In this document: piece by piece, positions 63,949 through 64,000 of the stretch
Numbering within the stretch: position 1 is the stretch's first letter
Layout: each line of letters opens with the position of its first letter
Program-made: the position numbers and the translations under genes
The notes under the pieces: generated by a model
What the model was told of the DNA's origin: nothing
What the model saw: only the letters and a program-made list of their open reading frames with translations
Databases searched by the model: none
Source of the DNA: Bacillota bacterium
Lineage (GTDB): Bacteria > Bacillota > Clostridia > Lachnospirales > Lachnospiraceae
DNA length: 64,000 bases
Assembly: GCA_023392535.1 (NCBI GenBank)
Contig: JAEVYY010000019.1
Location: 201,373-265,372 of the forward strand
Direction of reading: 5' to 3'

Positions 63949-64000
63949 TTATTACGGTATTCCTGTCTGTTTATTCAAACTCTCATACCTTCAAAACCGA

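Noticed and set aside
63949..64000. Possible rRNA next to the tRNA cluster
   Set aside because: Only 52 bases are visible and none matches a conserved 5S or 23S segment I can recognise.

Overview
The window is low-GC Firmicutes DNA, most likely from a Lachnospiraceae-type anaerobic clostridium. This is inferred from the low GC content, AGGAGG-type ribosome binding sites with several TTG/GTG starts, a pyruvate formate-lyase activase next to a 2[4Fe-4S] ferredoxin, the orders gdpP-rplI-dnaB and rpsF-ssb-rpsR-DUF951, a DUF6774-like small protein, and many sugar PTS/ABC loci. No phage or insertion-sequence genes were seen. Layout: 1-5.4 kb (minus) is a cell-surface operon of three zinc-ribbon membrane proteins and a secreted SGNH hydrolase; the first gene runs off the left edge. 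5.4-14.8 kb is a run of regulators with their targets: a DrrAB-type ABC exporter divergent from an AraC/GyrI-like regulator, BlaR1/BlaI, MarR plus flavodoxin, an AbiE-like toxin-antitoxin pair, and PadR plus a membrane protein. Several carry clear palindromic operators. 14.8-18.6 kb (minus) is a compact three-gene assembly: a stand-alone NRPS adenylation-carrier protein with a glycine-like code, followed by two unfamiliar proteins that may be BtrH/C39-like acyl-transfer enzymes. This is the best candidate here for an undescribed small-molecule or peptide-tailoring system. 19-31.8 kb is mostly housekeeping: pflA, ferredoxin, a MerR-like protein, dnaB, rplI, gdpP, a radical SAM protein, a HAD phosphatase, a VOC protein, an AI-2E-family exporter, an amino-acid permease and a YmaF-like His-rich protein. 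31.8-40.7 kb holds two unusual PTS loci. One has IIA, IIB, an HPr with Lys at position 46, enzyme I and a soluble chemoreceptor but no IIC, and is divergent from an AraC regulator. The other is a BglG-antiterminated IIBCA permease coupled to an ADP-ribosylglycohydrolase-family enzyme instead of a glycosidase. 43.4-50.5 kb (minus) is a sugar ABC operon with two class II aldolases, an ADP-dependent PFK/glucokinase-family kinase and an RpiR regulator. 51-54.5 kb is housekeeping (rpsF-ssb-rpsR, DUF951, sirtuin) plus an alpha/beta hydrolase. 54.6-62.8 kb is a xylo-oligosaccharide locus: an ABC importer with a GH3 enzyme, divergent from an AraC regulator and a GH43 beta-xylosidase. The right end has a DUF218 membrane protein and a tRNA cluster (Asn, Glu, Cys) transcribed leftward. 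How it works together: sugar import (two ABC systems without their own ATPase, two PTS loci) feeds glycosidases and aldolase/kinase steps, and each catabolic unit has its own regulator. All family names come from reading motifs by eye; no database search was run.
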